Shown here piece by piece: positions 15,946-24,478 of a DNA stretch of 64,000 nt (positions within the stretch are counted from its first letter, which is position 1; every line of letters starts with the position of its first letter). The translations under genes and the position numbers were made by a program. Origin of the DNA: Planctomycetia bacterium (GTDB lineage Bacteria; Planctomycetota; Planctomycetia; Pirellulales; Thermoguttaceae); contig JAUNSU010000003.1 in assembly GCA_030539035.1 (NCBI GenBank), positions 10,368-74,367 on the forward strand. The letters are read 5' to 3'. The notes below the pieces were generated by a model that had not been told where the DNA came from, did not search any database, and saw nothing but the letters and a program-made list of their open reading frames with translations.

Positions 15946-17790
15946 ATGAAAAATAAATTATTCATCGTTTTGGGGACATTGATGTCCATGATTTTGGCTG
16001 GAGAATACCTGCTCCCTCGCCCTTTTGTTCAGGGTGCCGATCCCGCTCCCGGCCAAACCCGCCTTCAATTTCTGGAATCCGAAAAGAAGGTAAAGGAAAA
16101 AGGTTCCCTTTCCTTGCAGGAAACGGCAGCGCCCGTCAAGAAACCGGTCTTCAGAAAGCAGGAGAAGGAAACCGAGATCCATACCAAACCTTCCGGAATT
16201 GATTCCGCACTTCCCGGCGCTAAAACACCGAGCGCAAAGGTTTCCGCAGTAAAAGTTTCGAATCCTGCTCCGGCAGCAGGAGCTCCGGTATTGCCCCTTC
16301 CTTCCGCAAAACCGGCGAGCGAAAAGTCCGCTGTCCCCAAAGACGTAAAAGAGGTCAAAGGAAACGCTGCCGACTCCAAAAAGAAATACGATCCGATTGC
16401 GGAAAACGGGGAATACTTTGTCGGTTGGGAAAAGCCCCGATTGGCTCTGGTCCTTTCCGGATTGCTTAACGGATATATTGAACCGTGCGGGTGCGCCGGA
16501 ATGGAACGGATGAAAGGCGGTCTGAGCCGCCGCCATTCTTTTATCCGGGACCTTGAAGCGAAAGACTGGCCCATCGCGAGTATCGACGCAGGCCAAGTTG
16601 CCGACGGATTCGGTGTTCAAAAAGAGCTGAAATTCGACATGGCGGTCAACGCCTTCCATTTGATGAATTATCGCGCGATTTCCATTGGAGCCAACGAACT
16701 GAAATTTCCCGCCTATTTTCTTCTTACTTTTACCGCGCCTTCCGGGCTGGGAGAACCGAGTCTTTTCTTCTCGGCGAACGTTGCGGTTTACAGTTTTCAT
16801 CGATTATACACGCTTCCTTATAAAGTGATCGATCAGAACGGAATGCGGATCGGTGTTACCTCGGTCGTCGTTCCGAACGAAGATCTCAGCCATCGGGACG
16901 AAAATATTCTGATCGAAGATCCCGCGCAAAAATTGAAAGAGATCCTTCCCGAACTCAAGGAAGCTCAATGCGATAAATTGATCCTGATCGTTCACGGAAC
17001 GGAAAAGGAAACGATTGATCTTGCGGCGAAATTTCCCGAATTCAGCATTATCATTACATCTGATTCCCCGAGTACGCCGCCCGCCGAATTGAGAAAGATC
17101 AATACGGATCAATATCTCATTGAACTTGGTGAAAAAGGAAAATACACGGCGGTCCTCGGCTTGTACAGCGATCCGGCTCATCCGGTTAAGTATCAGCGGG
17201 TTGCCCTTGATTCCCGATTCGAACAATCCAAAGATGTCCATCTTCTTATGGAAGAATATCAAAAGATACTGAAGACCCTGATCACGGAAAAAGGATACAA
17301 GAACGGACTCGGACTCAGTCTTGTCGAATCTCCTTATCAGGCGGCGCTCGGATCCTATGTCGGATCCGCAAAATGCGAATCCTGTCATGAGGAATCCTAT
17401 CGGATCTGGAGACGGAACAAGCATTCCACTGCATGGAATTCCCTTGTAAAAACCGCCGATCCTCCCCGGGATTTCGATCCGGAGTGCATCAGCTGCCATG
17501 TCGTCGGATGGCATGGAACCGGATACTTCCCCTATGCGGGAGGATTCGAATCGGAAAAGACAACTCCTCATTTGGAAAATGTGGGGTGTGAAAGCTGCCA
17601 TGGGCCCGGATCAAGGCATATCGAAGCGGAGATGGGAAAAGATGAAAATCTTCAGGATCAGATCCGAAAGGGAATGCAGCTCGGGAAAAATGCCAAAAAA
17701 GTCTGTTTTTCCTGCCATGATAACGACAACAGCCCCGAATTTGAGTACGATTCCTATTACAAGATCATCGAACACAAGGAAAATGAGTAA
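15946..17790 (+). CDS. exported tetrahaem cytochrome c with a UshA/SoxB-like metallophosphatase-type domain
   Basis: The 614-residue protein starts with a signal peptide and an Ala/Pro/Lys-rich linker (to about 150). The middle resembles the 5'-nucleotidase-type metallophosphatase fold, with EPCGCAGMERMKGGLSRR near 178-195, ASIDAGQV, AISIGANEL and LIVHGTEKE, though several metal ligands of true enzymes are not obvious. The C-terminus carries four haem c sites: CESCH at 477, CISCH at 514, CESCH at 548 and CFSCH at 587, in a cytochrome c-554-like arrangement with distal His residues. Fusions of this kind are known in planctomycetes; their electron partners are not. It converges on a second haem-binding gene. 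Confidence 0.85.
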   Translation: MKNKLFIVLGTLMSMILAGEYLLPRPFVQGADPAPGQTRLQFLESEKKVKEKGSLSLQETAAPVKKPVFRKQEKETEIHTKPSGIDSALPGAKTPSAKVSAVKVSNPAPAAGAPVLPLPSAKPASEKSAVPKDVKEVKGNAADSKKKYDPIAENGEYFVGWEKPRLALVLSGLLNGYIEPCGCAGMERMKGGLSRRHSFIRDLEAKDWPIASIDAGQVADGFGVQKELKFDMAVNAFHLMNYRAISIGANELKFPAYFLLTFTAPSGLGEPSLFFSANVAVYSFHRLYTLPYKVIDQNGMRIGVTSVVVPNEDLSHRDENILIEDPAQKLKEILPELKEAQCDKLILIVHGTEKETIDLAAKFPEFSIIITSDSPSTPPAELRKINTDQYLIELGEKGKYTAVLGLYSDPAHPVKYQRVALDSRFEQSKDVHLLMEEYQKILKTLITEKGYKNGLGLSLVESPYQAALGSYVGSAKCESCHEESYRIWRRNKHSTAWNSLVKTADPPRDFDPECISCHVVGWHGTGYFPYAGGFESEKTTPHLENVGCESCHGPGSRHIEAEMGKDENLQDQIRKGMQLGKNAKKVCFSCHDNDNSPEFEYDSYYKIIEHKENE

Positions 17791-17891
17791 ATAAACCGAT
17801 ACAAAGGTTTTCTTTTTGCCCGGATGCGGAGAACGCTCCGGGCAGAATATCCTTTTCTCAAAGCTGCCGGCAGCCTTGCCGCGAAATCTGT

Positions 17892-19505
17892 TTACTTGAC
17901 AAATTTCGCTTCTTCCGGAAAGATCAAATTCGCTTCTTTTTTCAAATCCTTAAAAGGAATCGTGATCGGCTCTCGAACAATTTCCGGAACATTGAACGAT
18001 TTCATCAAATGAATGTTCCGCGCCGGATGCTCCTGCGGAAGAAGAAATGGCCGGGAGATCCTGCCCTCGACATCGAAATGCGCAAAATAGAGCCGTGTAT
18101 AGGATCCATCGTCTCTTCGCGAGCTGAACACAAACCATCGGCCGGACGAATCCCATGTATGATAGCTTTCCGACTCTTCACTGTTCACTTCATCAAGAGC
18201 CCGGATCTTGTTGGAGGATAAATCCAGCAAATAAAGATCGCTCTCCCGATGCCAAATCGGAAAGGTCCCGTACTCCGACATGGTAAACATAAGATACCGG
18301 CCGTCCGGCGATACACGGGGATGGACAATGCTTTTGTTCATTCCCGCCGCGTCAATCACTTTTTCCGGCTTCCCGAATTTTCCGGACGCAATATCGAACG
18401 GGATCCGCATCAGATCATATTTGAATTCCTTGTATCGTTCATAAAATTCGGATCGTTCCAGGGAAGAACCATCTTTCTTTTCCGGGGATCCTTCCTCATC
18501 TGAAATCTGAAAAGCCCTGTTTTTATCCTTTAAAACGAGATGAGCACTGCAATAATAAAGATACTTGCCGTCGGGCGACCAGGAAGGAAACGTCTCAAAA
18601 TCCTCGTCTGTTTGCAGAATGGGCCGGATCTCATTCTTTTGCGGATCATAAAGGATCAAATCCGATCGGCTGTCCATTACTTCAATCCGATTTTTTGAAA
18701 TAAGATGAAAGGCCTGAAAAGTACTGTTTACCGAAAACGCGATCAGATTGGCGCTCGGATGCCAGGCGGGATACGTACAGGCGGAAAAAAGCTCATTCGG
18801 CTTCAGATCGACCTTGTGCGCTTTTCCATTTTCAACCAGAACCGTTCCCGCATGTTTGTTCCTTGTATGAAAAAGGAAGCGTTTTGTTTCCCGATTTTGG
18901 AAAGAATGGCAGTTGACGCACATCTGTTCGGTCATCGCCGTATTCCGCACAAAAGCCTCTTCACGAAAGGACTCCACGCAGCGCTGATTTAAAGTGATCT
19001 CCCGAAAAAATTCATAGCCCGGCTCGATCAGCCGATAGACGATCCAGGGATCAATCGGATCCGATGAAATTTTATTGATGATCGTTTTATATTGCGTTTT
19101 TCCTTTTTCGGACAGGGAAACCGTATCGATCTTCAGAGGTTTTCCCGCATTTTCGGCAAGAAGTTTTTTCCATTCCTTTTCCGGGATCCGCACTGTTTTT
19201 CCTTCACAAAAGATCGGATCTCCTTTTTCGGAGGAAAGCCGGGTAATGAATCGGGTACCGGAATCTCCTTCCCGAATTTCATAATTGATCGGAGCAATAT
19301 TACAGGGGATCTCAATGTCCCGGTAATCGGGCCAAATCGACAGACATTTTTCCGTCTGCTCCAGATCCTTCGCGTTGAAAAGTTCCGGATCCGGTTTTTC
19401 TTTTCCGATATGGAAGAAAAAAGCCAATGCCAAAAGGATCAGGATCAAGCCAATTCCAACCGCGGTCAAAGATAAACGGGAAGGCCGTTTTTTATTTTTG
19501 TTCAT
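17892..19505 (-). CDS. membrane-anchored TolB-like beta-propeller with one haem c site
   Basis: The 537-residue product has a single N-terminal membrane helix (about residues 11-32). Its middle carries one CVNCH haem c motif at Cys196, with a possible distal ligand His further on. From about residue 240 there are WD40/PD40-type repeats: YPAWHPSANLIAFS, FPSWSPDGKYLYY, PRVSPDGRYLMFT and TWDSSGRWFVFSS, typical of TolB-like propellers. It is probably periplasmic. It overlaps ispF by 4 bases (ATGA), so it is translated with it, although no link of function is obvious. It lies tail to tail with the tetrahaem protein; joint work in electron transfer is only a suggestion. Confidence 0.83.
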   Translation of the reverse strand: MNKNKKRPSRLSLTAVGIGLILILLALAFFFHIGKEKPDPELFNAKDLEQTEKCLSIWPDYRDIEIPCNIAPINYEIREGDSGTRFITRLSSEKGDPIFCEGKTVRIPEKEWKKLLAENAGKPLKIDTVSLSEKGKTQYKTIINKISSDPIDPWIVYRLIEPGYEFFREITLNQRCVESFREEAFVRNTAMTEQMCVNCHSFQNRETKRFLFHTRNKHAGTVLVENGKAHKVDLKPNELFSACTYPAWHPSANLIAFSVNSTFQAFHLISKNRIEVMDSRSDLILYDPQKNEIRPILQTDEDFETFPSWSPDGKYLYYCSAHLVLKDKNRAFQISDEEGSPEKKDGSSLERSEFYERYKEFKYDLMRIPFDIASGKFGKPEKVIDAAGMNKSIVHPRVSPDGRYLMFTMSEYGTFPIWHRESDLYLLDLSSNKIRALDEVNSEESESYHTWDSSGRWFVFSSRRDDGSYTRLYFAHFDVEGRISRPFLLPQEHPARNIHLMKSFNVPEIVREPITIPFKDLKKEANLIFPEEAKFVK

Positions 19506-20008
19506 GATGTTGTTCCCGTTCCTTTCAAATTTTTTTCGATCAATACAATCGCTTCCGCGGAAATCGCCTCTTCCCGTCCGATGATTCCGATCTTCTCTCC
19601 GGTTTTTGCTTTGATATTGATCCGATCCGGATCCAGCTGCAAAAGATCGGCGAGCCGCTGCCGGATCTTTGGACGATGATCCCCCAACTTGGGTTTTTCG
19701 GCAAATAAGATCGTATCGAGGTTAAGGATCCGGAATCCGCGATCGTTCAGGAGTCGAACCGCTTCCAGAAGGAACTCTGCGGAATCCCGATTCTTATTTT
19801 TGGGATCGGTGTCCGGAAAGATCTGTCCGATATCTCCCAATCCGGCGGCGCCAAGCAGAGCATCGACAATCGCATGGATCAGAACATCCGCGTCGGAATG
19901 TCCGTCCAGTCCCCGATCAAAAGGGATGTCAATACCGCCCAGCCGCAAAGATCTTCCCTCGACAAGGCGATGGGTATCATGTCCTATTCCCGTCCGAAGA
20001 TCGATCAT
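19502..20008 (-). CDS. ispF: 2-C-methyl-D-erythritol 2,4-cyclodiphosphate synthase
   Basis: IspF closes CDP-ME-2-phosphate to the cyclodiphosphate in the MEP isoprenoid pathway. The zinc and substrate motifs are all there: GIGHDTHRL, GHSDADVLIHAIVDALLGA, DIGQIFPDTD, and KAKTGEKIGIIGREEAI at the C-terminus. I place the start at the ATG at 20008, which has an ideal GGAGGAGAA site; the frame is open further upstream but the extra 16 residues are not family-like. It begins inside the end of the SpoU gene and ends in a 4-base overlap with the propeller gene, so the set uvrC-spoU-ispF-propeller looks like one transcript. Confidence 0.96.
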   Translation of the reverse strand: MIDLRTGIGHDTHRLVEGRSLRLGGIDIPFDRGLDGHSDADVLIHAIVDALLGAAGLGDIGQIFPDTDPKNKNRDSAEFLLEAVRLLNDRGFRILNLDTILFAEKPKLGDHRPKIRQRLADLLQLDPDRINIKAKTGEKIGIIGREEAISAEAIVLIEKNLKGTGTTS

Positions 20009-20834
20009 GGATTCTCCTCCGATTAAATTCATATAAAAAAATGCCGACAGAAACACCGAGATTCAAAGAATCGACATCCGGCCGTATTGGAATTATGATT
20101 TTTTTATCGCAAAAGTCAATAAGATCCCTGGAAAGCCCTGAGTATTCATTTCCAAAAAGAAACGCGGCTTCATTCGGCCAACGATCGATATCGGGAAGAA
20201 GTACCGAATCCGGATCAAGAACAGTCGCGTAAAAAGGAAGTGAATATTCTTTGCGAATCTCTTTCATCTCATCGAACAAGTGATCCGCACACCAGATCGG
20301 AAGCTGAAGAATCCCGCCCATGGAGACCCGGAGCGCTCTTCTTGAAAAAGGATCACAACAGGATTCCCCGAGGACGACACCGGCGGCATCCAAAGCGGCC
20401 GCCGCCCGAAAGGCCAATCCCAGATTATCCGGCTTCGTCGCATCCGGAAGAACGACCCAGGCGGATCCTTGCCGGCTTCTGTCTGTTTTTTTCCAAGTGT
20501 CCATTCCGTCAAAAAAAGTTTTCAGACAGGGCCGTTTTCCCAAGGCCAAAATTCCCTGATAAAATTCAAAACCGACGATCTGATCAATCATGATTTTTCG
20601 ATCCGCAACGAAAACCGGGATTTTTTCATCAACGAGATCAAAGATCTCCCGATTTTGCAGATTCTCTTCCGCCGTCAAGATGGATTCCACTTCATAAGGA
20701 GACCGGAGCAAACGCTCGACGACCAGCTTTCCTTCCGCGATAAAGATCGATTCTCCCCGTAATGTCCGTTCCCGAAGATTGCAATAAGGGGCAAGACGGT
20801 GATCCGTAAAATCCGATATCGGTATTCTGGACAT
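19977..20834 (-). CDS. SpoU (TrmH) family RNA 2'-O-methyltransferase
   Basis: From the ATG at 20834 the product has about 285 residues. The N-terminus resembles the RNA-binding substrate domain of RlmB/TrmH-type enzymes, with FIAEGKLVVERLL. The C-terminal knot domain has the three SpoU motifs: LPDATKPDNLGLAFRAAAA, AAFLFGNEYSGLSRDL, and IPIRPDVDSLNLGVSVGI. These use SAM to methylate a ribose 2'-OH in rRNA or tRNA; the exact target cannot be told. The start is one base past the uvrC stop, with GGAGA upstream, so translation is probably coupled. The frame extends upstream, but that part overlaps uvrC and is not family-like. Confidence 0.9.
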   Translation of the reverse strand: MSRIPISDFTDHRLAPYCNLRERTLRGESIFIAEGKLVVERLLRSPYEVESILTAEENLQNREIFDLVDEKIPVFVADRKIMIDQIVGFEFYQGILALGKRPCLKTFFDGMDTWKKTDRSRQGSAWVVLPDATKPDNLGLAFRAAAALDAAGVVLGESCCDPFSRRALRVSMGGILQLPIWCADHLFDEMKEIRKEYSLPFYATVLDPDSVLLPDIDRWPNEAAFLFGNEYSGLSRDLIDFCDKKIIIPIRPDVDSLNLGVSVGIFLYEFNRRRIHDRSSDGNRT

Positions 20835-20835
20835 C

Positions 20836-22266
20836 TCATGAATCTCCGAACGTTGATTTTTTTCGTAATAAATGGTGATAATGCTGCGCAAACCGATGGG
20901 ACTCATCCCGCACATACTGCAATAAACGAAGGGCAAAGGAATGCCGGCTCAAGCGAATCGGCTCCTCTTGATCGGGAAGAAAGATCTCTTCATCCCTTTT
21001 CGCAAGCGACAGAATTACCTTTGGCTTTACTTTTGCGGTTTCCAGAGCGCGGCAAGCGGCGTGAAGCTGTCCTTTTCCTCCGTCAATAAGAAGAATGTCC
21101 GGAGGAGGATTATTCGGATCTTCAATCGCAAATCGCCGGGCCACCACTTCCGCGATCGACGCGAAATCGTCAATTCCCGATACGGATCGGATCTTATAGC
21201 GCCGATATCCGTTTTTGAACGGCAGTCCATCCTGGAATCGGACGAGAGAAGCAACGGTATCTTCTCCTCCGAGATGGGCGATATCCACTCCTTCGATCAA
21301 TCTCGGGATCTCCTCCAGCTTTAAGAGCTTTTTTAACGCAAGGACCCCGCGGCGGGGATCAATCTGAAAGGCTTCCGGCTGAACATCGCGTTCAAGATTT
21401 CCCCGTTCCTTGAGTTTTTCAAGAGATTGGATCTGATCCCTTAATTCTGCGGCGCGTTCATATCGCCGCTCTTCCGCCGCGTCTTTCATTTCATTATGAA
21501 GATCGCGTAATACTTTCTTCCGATCTCCGTTCAAAAATTCCTTTAATCGCCGAATATTTCTTCGATAAATTTCCCGCGGGATCCCGAAGTGGCAAGGAGC
21601 GCTGCATTGACCGATCGACGCGAGAATACAGGGCCGATAGCATTCCCAGCGATCATCCCCCTCCTTGATATTCAAAGTACAAGTACGAAATTTAAATATT
21701 TTTTGCAAAACCTGGAGTGTTCCCCTTAATAAGGAAGCACTCGGAAAAGGTCCAAAAAGAAGTGTTCCCGACTCCTTGGGAGTCCTTGTGATCATTACAC
21801 GAGGATAATCTTCCCGATTGGTGATCTGCAAGTAAGGAAAGGTTTTGTCGTCTTTTAAGTCCCGATTGAATTTTGGCTGAATATCCTTGATCAGCCGAGC
21901 TTCCATAAGAATCGCTTCCACTTCGCTTTCGGCTTCGATAAAATCGATATCCCGGATTTCATTAACGATCGGGGCAGTTCGGGGATCCTCCAGCGCACCA
22001 TGATGAAAATAGCTTCCCGCCCGATTTCTCAAGTTCTTTGCTTTTCCGATATAAATGACCCGTTCCGCACCGTCTTTCATCAAATAGACCCCCGGCTTCT
22101 TGGGAAAAGTCCGCACCTTCTCCGCGGCGCGCCGGTAGTTCCTTACGATCTCTTCCAGCTCAGCACTCAAAAACGATCCGGCCGACTTTTTCTCCACCGT
22201 CCGAAATCCGTCCGGAAGTTCAAACCCTTCCTCCACTTTGTGCGATTCCTGTTTCTTTCGATCCAC
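20836..22266 (-). CDS. uvrC: UvrC-type excinuclease subunit, lacking the C-terminal helix-hairpin-helix
   Basis: UvrC makes the two cuts in UvrABC nucleotide excision repair. The GIY-YIG nuclease is clear (GVYLMKDGAERVIYIGKAKNLRNR-type segment), followed by the Cys-rich linker region (CTLNIKEGDDRWECYRPC), a UVR coiled coil (AAEERRYERAAELRDQI) and the RNase H-like domain with GVDIAHLGG, DDFASI and LLIDGGKGQL. The protein stops right after the RDESHRFAQHYH helix, so the tandem helix-hairpin-helix of about 55 residues found in typical UvrC is absent. I choose the GTG at 22266 because AAGGAG lies 9 bases upstream; the frame is open to 22545 but overlaps the divergent gene. Confidence 0.88.
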   Translation of the reverse strand: MDRKKQESHKVEEGFELPDGFRTVEKKSAGSFLSAELEEIVRNYRRAAEKVRTFPKKPGVYLMKDGAERVIYIGKAKNLRNRAGSYFHHGALEDPRTAPIVNEIRDIDFIEAESEVEAILMEARLIKDIQPKFNRDLKDDKTFPYLQITNREDYPRVMITRTPKESGTLLFGPFPSASLLRGTLQVLQKIFKFRTCTLNIKEGDDRWECYRPCILASIGQCSAPCHFGIPREIYRRNIRRLKEFLNGDRKKVLRDLHNEMKDAAEERRYERAAELRDQIQSLEKLKERGNLERDVQPEAFQIDPRRGVLALKKLLKLEEIPRLIEGVDIAHLGGEDTVASLVRFQDGLPFKNGYRRYKIRSVSGIDDFASIAEVVARRFAIEDPNNPPPDILLIDGGKGQLHAACRALETAKVKPKVILSLAKRDEEIFLPDQEEPIRLSRHSFALRLLQYVRDESHRFAQHYHHLLRKKSTFGDS

Positions 22267-22446
22267 TTCCCCATTCTCCTTGCATTCAGAGATCATTATA
22301 ATGATTTTCTTAAACATGAACAGTCCGCAATCTCTTCGTTGACTCTTGATTTCACGGATTTTTTGTGATATCGTCTTGGAGAACGGACTCTTTGTATCCG
22401 ATCTGTTTCCGTAATAAACCTTCCTCTTACCCGGAGCCGAATATCC

Positions 22447-23409
22447 ATGAACAAAATACCTGAAAAAAAACAAATTTTTCCTGAATTGGCAAAAATAAAA
22501 GCCCTTGTCCAAAAAACGAGGAATTTTATTCAAATGGCCTCTCAAAATTTACCCATTTTGGATTCCGATACCCTTTCGTCGAACGATCCCCTGTTCGACG
22601 AAGAAAACCCGCCGGAAATCTGGAATTTCAACGAATCCAAGATCAAAGCGGAAGCTCTTGCAAAGATCGAGAAAGACGCAAAAGTAAAAATACAGGAACA
22701 AAAAAGAGATGAAAATAAACAGGATAGAGAAAATGATATCCTGTTTAAAGCCCAAAAGGCGGCCAAAGAAAAAGAGACAAATCAACCGGTACAAACCGAC
22801 TCCGCTCCTGATACTCTGGACAGCATTGAAAGCGCTCGCACTGCAGACTGGACAAATCCGGAATCATCAGAAGGAGCCCCTGAAAATAATCATTATTCCC
22901 AACTGCGGACCAGAATAGAAAATCTTGAGTCCTTACCGGATCATCTTCCCTTAAAAGTTTCTTCTTTTGAGGACCAGGAAAGAGAATTCTCCGAAAATTT
23001 GAATCCAATCATAGAGCAAGGGAACGAAAAAAGGAATTATCCGCAATTGCTTTCGCGAATTGAAAAAATGGAATCCTTTTCCGATCACCACTCCTTAAAA
23101 ACATCATTCGTCGAAGAATCAGAAGAAGATCTCTCAAAAGATCTTAATCCGATCACTGAAAAACAGGCTGATGAAAAAATACAATCCGCAAATGCACTTT
23201 GGACATCTGAAAAAAGAGTTAATAATCAAATGATTCTGAACGAGGTCTCCGCCTTGTATAATGCGCCTTCGCCCGGTGAAGATCAAATTCTCAAAAAACT
23301 GGAAGAGATCGACAAAGATCTTGGTTCCGTCGATAAAGCGCTTGAAGATCTCTCGTCCAAAATCGAAGAAGACTCCAGCGCGTCAATTACAATTGCCTTC
23401 GAAGAATGA
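22447..23409 (+). CDS. hypothetical acidic, charge-rich protein with an internal repeat
   Basis: I do not recognise this 320-residue protein. It has no signal peptide or membrane helix, is very rich in Glu, Lys and Asp, and has long stretches likely to form coiled coil or to be disordered. Two consecutive segments, roughly residues 156-205 and 206-253, are copies of one about 48-residue unit: both have a QL..RIE..ES..DH..LK pattern, then an acidic stretch, then a LNPI.E motif. The C-terminal third is predicted helical with regular Leu spacing. It is divergent from uvrC, with a GGAG-type site before the ATG. A role in cell structure or as a scaffold is possible, but nothing in the sequence proves it. 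Confidence 0.65.
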   Translation: MNKIPEKKQIFPELAKIKALVQKTRNFIQMASQNLPILDSDTLSSNDPLFDEENPPEIWNFNESKIKAEALAKIEKDAKVKIQEQKRDENKQDRENDILFKAQKAAKEKETNQPVQTDSAPDTLDSIESARTADWTNPESSEGAPENNHYSQLRTRIENLESLPDHLPLKVSSFEDQEREFSENLNPIIEQGNEKRNYPQLLSRIEKMESFSDHHSLKTSFVEESEEDLSKDLNPITEKQADEKIQSANALWTSEKRVNNQMILNEVSALYNAPSPGEDQILKKLEEIDKDLGSVDKALEDLSSKIEEDSSASITIAFEE

Positions 23410-23424
23410 AAATTTAGCCGTTTC

Positions 23425-23452
23425 TTGAAAAATTTCCCTAAAATGATATAAT
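23425..23452 (+). promoter_or_regulatory. sigma-70-type promoter upstream of rsmG
   Basis: TTGAAA (23425-23430) and TATAAT (23447-23452) are separated by 16 bases. The -10 box is a perfect match and the -35 differs at one base. A transcript would start near 23459 and give rsmG a leader of about 80 bases. Confidence 0.65.
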
Positions 23453-23538
23453 AAATATTGTGGGATTGAAGAATCCTGATATAAATGATGTGTACATTGT
23501 TTTTTCTCTCCTTTTACAAGAAACGGATAAAAATTTTT

Positions 23539-24432
23539 ATGGAACAGATGAATGAGATGTCGCTGTCCGACATTTTAAAAAAATATGAGATTAAAATTTC
23601 CCCCAAAAAAATCGAATTATTGGAAAAGTACTGCTCTCTTCTTTGGGAAAAAAATGCCCATCTGAATTTGACCCGACATACAGATTATGAAAAATTTGTC
23701 TCCAGGGATCTTATCGATACATTGCATCTTGCGGATCTTCTTCAAAAGGGAGAACACATTCTCGATGTAGGAACCGGAGGAGGGATACCGGGGATTCCCC
23801 TTGCGATTTTGCGGCCGGATCTGAACGTGGAACTTTGCGATTCTACCGGGAAAAAAGCGGAAGCCGTTGGAAATATGCTCCTCGAACTCGGATTGGAAAC
23901 GAATATCTGGTATGCGAAAGCGGAAGAACTCCTGAAAGTCCATCGTTTTCATACTCTCGTAGTTCGCGGCGTATCCAAAATGCCCAAATTACTCCAAATG
24001 TTTTCGACTTCCTGGTTTGCTTTTGATCGTCTTCTGATGATCAAAGGACAACATTGGGTGGACGAACGGGGCGAATCCCGGCACTTGGGGCTGCTCCGGA
24101 CAATTGCCCTGCGCAAGCTCGATGAATACATGAATCCCGGCGCAGACTTTCCAAGCGTAATCCTCCAATGCTGCCAAAAAAGCCGCTTTGAGGAAATCAA
24201 ACGCCGCGATGAAATGCGCTTGGAAGGAAAACCGATCGAAATTCCCGTTGAAAATATCGGGGTCGACAATAAACCGCGAGAAAAGAAAAAACCGATCAAA
24301 TTCCGATCTTCCGAAAAGAAACCGGTCGAGAAAAAGCGCTTTTCGGATCCGGAAAAAAAAGGAAAGGGCTGGGTGCATAAAGAAGGCTCCCTTAAACGCC
24401 CGGGAAAAAAACCTTCCCGCGGCGGAAAATAA
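23539..24432 (+). CDS. rsmG: 16S rRNA (guanine-527-N7)-methyltransferase with basic tail
   Basis: RsmG methylates G527 of 16S rRNA with SAM. The NLTRHTDYEKFVSRDLIDTL segment and the SAM loop ILDVGTGGGIPGIPLAILRP are diagnostic, followed by VRGVSKMPKLL and LLMIKGQ. The core ends near residue 210. A further roughly 85 residues, rich in Lys, Arg, Pro and Glu (KPREKKKPIKF, EKKPVEKKRF and similar), form an extension not found in most RsmG and probably disordered; it could help in RNA binding. I place the start at the ATG at 23539; ATGs 3 and 6 codons later are possible, and none has a strong ribosome-binding site. An upstream promoter is visible. Confidence 0.9.
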   Translation: MEQMNEMSLSDILKKYEIKISPKKIELLEKYCSLLWEKNAHLNLTRHTDYEKFVSRDLIDTLHLADLLQKGEHILDVGTGGGIPGIPLAILRPDLNVELCDSTGKKAEAVGNMLLELGLETNIWYAKAEELLKVHRFHTLVVRGVSKMPKLLQMFSTSWFAFDRLLMIKGQHWVDERGESRHLGLLRTIALRKLDEYMNPGADFPSVILQCCQKSRFEEIKRRDEMRLEGKPIEIPVENIGVDNKPREKKKPIKFRSSEKKPVEKKRFSDPEKKGKGWVHKEGSLKRPGKKPSRGGK

Positions 24433-24478
24433 TCAATCCCTTTTTTTCATATCCATTTCTTAGACAGGAAAATTTAAA

